DNA of 6,398 nt from an uncultured Oscillospiraceae bacterium (GTDB taxonomy: Bacteria > Bacillota > Clostridia > Oscillospirales > Acutalibacteraceae): assembly GCA_959596515.1 (NCBI GenBank), contig CAUFXR010000104.1, forward strand, positions 1 through 6,398. Direction: 5' to 3'. Of this stretch, positions 5,522 through 6,398 are shown piece after piece. The notes beneath the pieces were generated by a model, which saw nothing but the letters and a program-made list of their open reading frames with translations, made no database searches and was not told the DNA's origin. Each line of letters starts with the position of its first letter. Position 1 is the stretch's first letter. A program made the translations under genes and the position numbers.

Positions 5522-5557
5522 ACTCCCCCTGAGGAAATAAAATTCCTCAGGGGGAGT
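5522..5557. terminator. Strong bidirectional terminator between convergent transcripts
   Basis: ACTCCCCCTGAGGAA (5522-5536) and TTCCTCAGGGGGAGT (5543-5557) form a perfect 15-pair stem with a six-base loop. Read on the minus strand it is followed by TTTTGTTGTTATTT, so it ends the dapL-side transcript. On the plus strand the downstream sequence (CAGCTTTTC, then TTTTAATAAT) is also T-rich though less ideal. It sits seven bases past the stop of the predicted minus-strand small gene. Confidence 0.88.
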
Positions 5558-5564
5558 CAGCTTT

Positions 5565-5735
5565 TCACCATTTTAATAATCCGTCAATCATGCTACCTTT
5601 CGCTTTCCGCACCGGTTTCTGGGCCTGAACCTTCAGGGGCTTCAGGGACCAACTTTTTTCCACGGCTTTTTGAGAATCGACCGAGGAAATAGCCACGGGA
5701 ACATAGGCCAAAACGTAAAACAAAAGCGAAAGCAC
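5565..5735 (-). CDS. Possible small membrane protein of 56 residues, unrecognised
   Basis: On the minus strand, GTG at 5735 opens a 56-residue frame ending in TGA at 5565-5567, directly before the strong terminator. The protein starts with a hydrophobic stretch, LSLLFYVLAYVPVAI (2-16), enough for one membrane helix or a signal anchor. A basic tail follows with LKPLKVQAQKPVRKAKG (31-47) and the end SMIDGLLKW. It follows dapL by 37 bases on the same strand and probably shares its mRNA. Codon choice looks like that of neighbouring genes. Against it: the only upstream purine-rich site (AGAAGAG) is 14 bases from the GTG, and another frame is also open here. I do not recognise a family and assign no function; it may be a real miniprotein or chance. 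Confidence 0.4.
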   Translation of the reverse strand: MLSLLFYVLAYVPVAISSVDSQKAVEKSWSLKPLKVQAQKPVRKAKGSMIDGLLKW

Positions 5736-5772
5736 GGTGAGCGGAAAAGCTCTTCTGGATTACGGCTCAAAT

Positions 5773-6398
5773 TCACAGACTGGAGAGCACCTTTTTGATG
5801 CGTTCTACCGCTTTCTTGGTGTTTTCCAGATCATTGAAGGCAGTCAGCCGGAAGAAGCCTTCCCCGTTTTGGCCGAATCCAGCCCCGGGGGTTCCCACCA
5901 CGTTTCCTTCCTTCAGCAGCAGGTCAAAGAAATCCCAGGAGGCCATACCATTGGGACACTGCAGCCAGATATAGGGAGAGTGCTCGCCGCCGGTAAACCA
6001 AACGCCCAGCTCCTTCAGAGCGTCAGCGATCACCTTGGCGTTTTGTTTGTAGTAATCGATCACTTGATGGATTTGCTTCTGCCCCTCATCGGAAAACACC
6101 GCCGCGGCGCCTTTCTGGACAATATAGGGCACGCCGTTGAACTTGGTGGTCTGGCGCCGCAGCCACATTTTATTCAGCTTCACGCCGTCGGATTCCAAAT
6201 CGAAGGGAACCACTGTGTAGCCGCAGCGAGTTCCGGTAAATCCAGCGGTCTTAGATAGGGAACAGAATTCAATGGCACAGGTGCGGGCGCCGTCGATCTC
6301 AAAAATACTTCTGGGCAGACTCCCGTCGCTGACAAACGCCTCATAAGCGGCGTCAAACAGGATCACCGCATGGTTTTCATTGGCGTAATCCACCCACT
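5773..6398 (-). CDS. dapL: LL-diaminopimelate aminotransferase, C-terminal half (partial)
   Basis: The visible 208 residues are the C-terminal half of a protein usually about 400-410 long; the start lies beyond position 6398, where the frame is still open (WVDYANEN at the edge). DAAYEAF contains the Asp and Tyr that contact the PLP ring. SLSKTAGFTGTRCGYT contains the Schiff-base Lys and the phosphate-binding Arg. PGAGFGQNGEGFFRLTAF near the end contains the Arg that binds the substrate carboxylate. These are the hallmarks of the class I/II aminotransferase DapL, which converts tetrahydrodipicolinate and glutamate into LL-diaminopimelate in a single step, bypassing the succinylase and acetylase routes to lysine and peptidoglycan. 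It is cytoplasmic. It converges on azlD, and its transcript ends at the 5522-5557 hairpin. The DTPQWVDYANEN-like segment favours DapL over alanine or aspartate aminotransferases. Confidence 0.93.
   Translation of the reverse strand, partial: WVDYANENHAVILFDAAYEAFVSDGSLPRSIFEIDGARTCAIEFCSLSKTAGFTGTRCGYTVVPFDLESDGVKLNKMWLRRQTTKFNGVPYIVQKGAAAVFSDEGQKQIHQVIDYYKQNAKVIADALKELGVWFTGGEHSPYIWLQCPNGMASWDFFDLLLKEGNVVGTPGAGFGQNGEGFFRLTAFNDLENTKKAVERIKKVLSSL

Noticed and set aside
5737..6258. Plus-strand frame opposite dapL
   Set aside because: It is antisense to a clearly conserved aminotransferase, and its translation shows no family features.

Overview
The window looks like an ordinary chromosomal segment of a Gram-positive, low-to-moderate GC Firmicute, most likely a Clostridia/Oscillospirales-type gut anaerobe. 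The clues are strong AGGAGG-type ribosome binding sites, TTG and GTG starts, TATAAT promoters with extended -10 elements, a YmfF-type M16 protein, an Est30-type esterase, a CNNM/CBS protein, and LL-diaminopimelate aminotransferase (DapL) as the lysine/peptidoglycan aminotransferase. The assignment to a taxon is an inference from gene content; no marker gene in the window settles it.

Layout. Positions 1-1116 (minus) carry the N-terminal 372 residues of a YmfF-like M16 pseudo-peptidase, cut by the window edge. A divergent promoter region (1117-1331) separates it from a plus-strand run of five genes: an alpha/beta-hydrolase carboxylesterase (1332-2081, TTG start), a small SdpI-family membrane protein (2120-2488), a CNNM/CBS/CorC protein (2575-3870, TTG start), and the azlC-azlD pair for branched-chain amino acid export (3924-4622 and 4619-4957, overlapping by 4 nt). 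I see no convincing terminator between these five genes, so they may be transcribed together from the promoter at 1249-1277.

After azlD comes a gene-free stretch of about 560 bases. Its first part is a pyrimidine-rich tandem repeat built from a 19-bp unit, with two alternating variants that form a perfect 38-bp higher-order period. Its second part holds five simple hairpins in a row, the third of which (5291-5323) has the form of an intrinsic terminator. A long, perfect, bidirectional terminator at 5522-5557 then separates this convergent region from the minus-strand genes: a possible 56-residue membrane miniprotein (5565-5735) and the C-terminal half of dapL (5773-6398), whose start lies beyond the window.

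How the genes relate. AzlC and AzlD are the two subunits of one exporter. YmfF normally works with a second M16 protein (YmfH) and the reductase YmfI in elongation factor P modification; those partners would lie beyond position 1. DapL makes LL-diaminopimelate for lysine and cell wall. The other genes have no obvious shared pathway. I found no phage, IS, CRISPR, tRNA or rRNA, and no clear new multi-gene system. The most unusual parts are the noncoding repeat/hairpin region after azlD and the unrecognised miniprotein gene beside the terminator.
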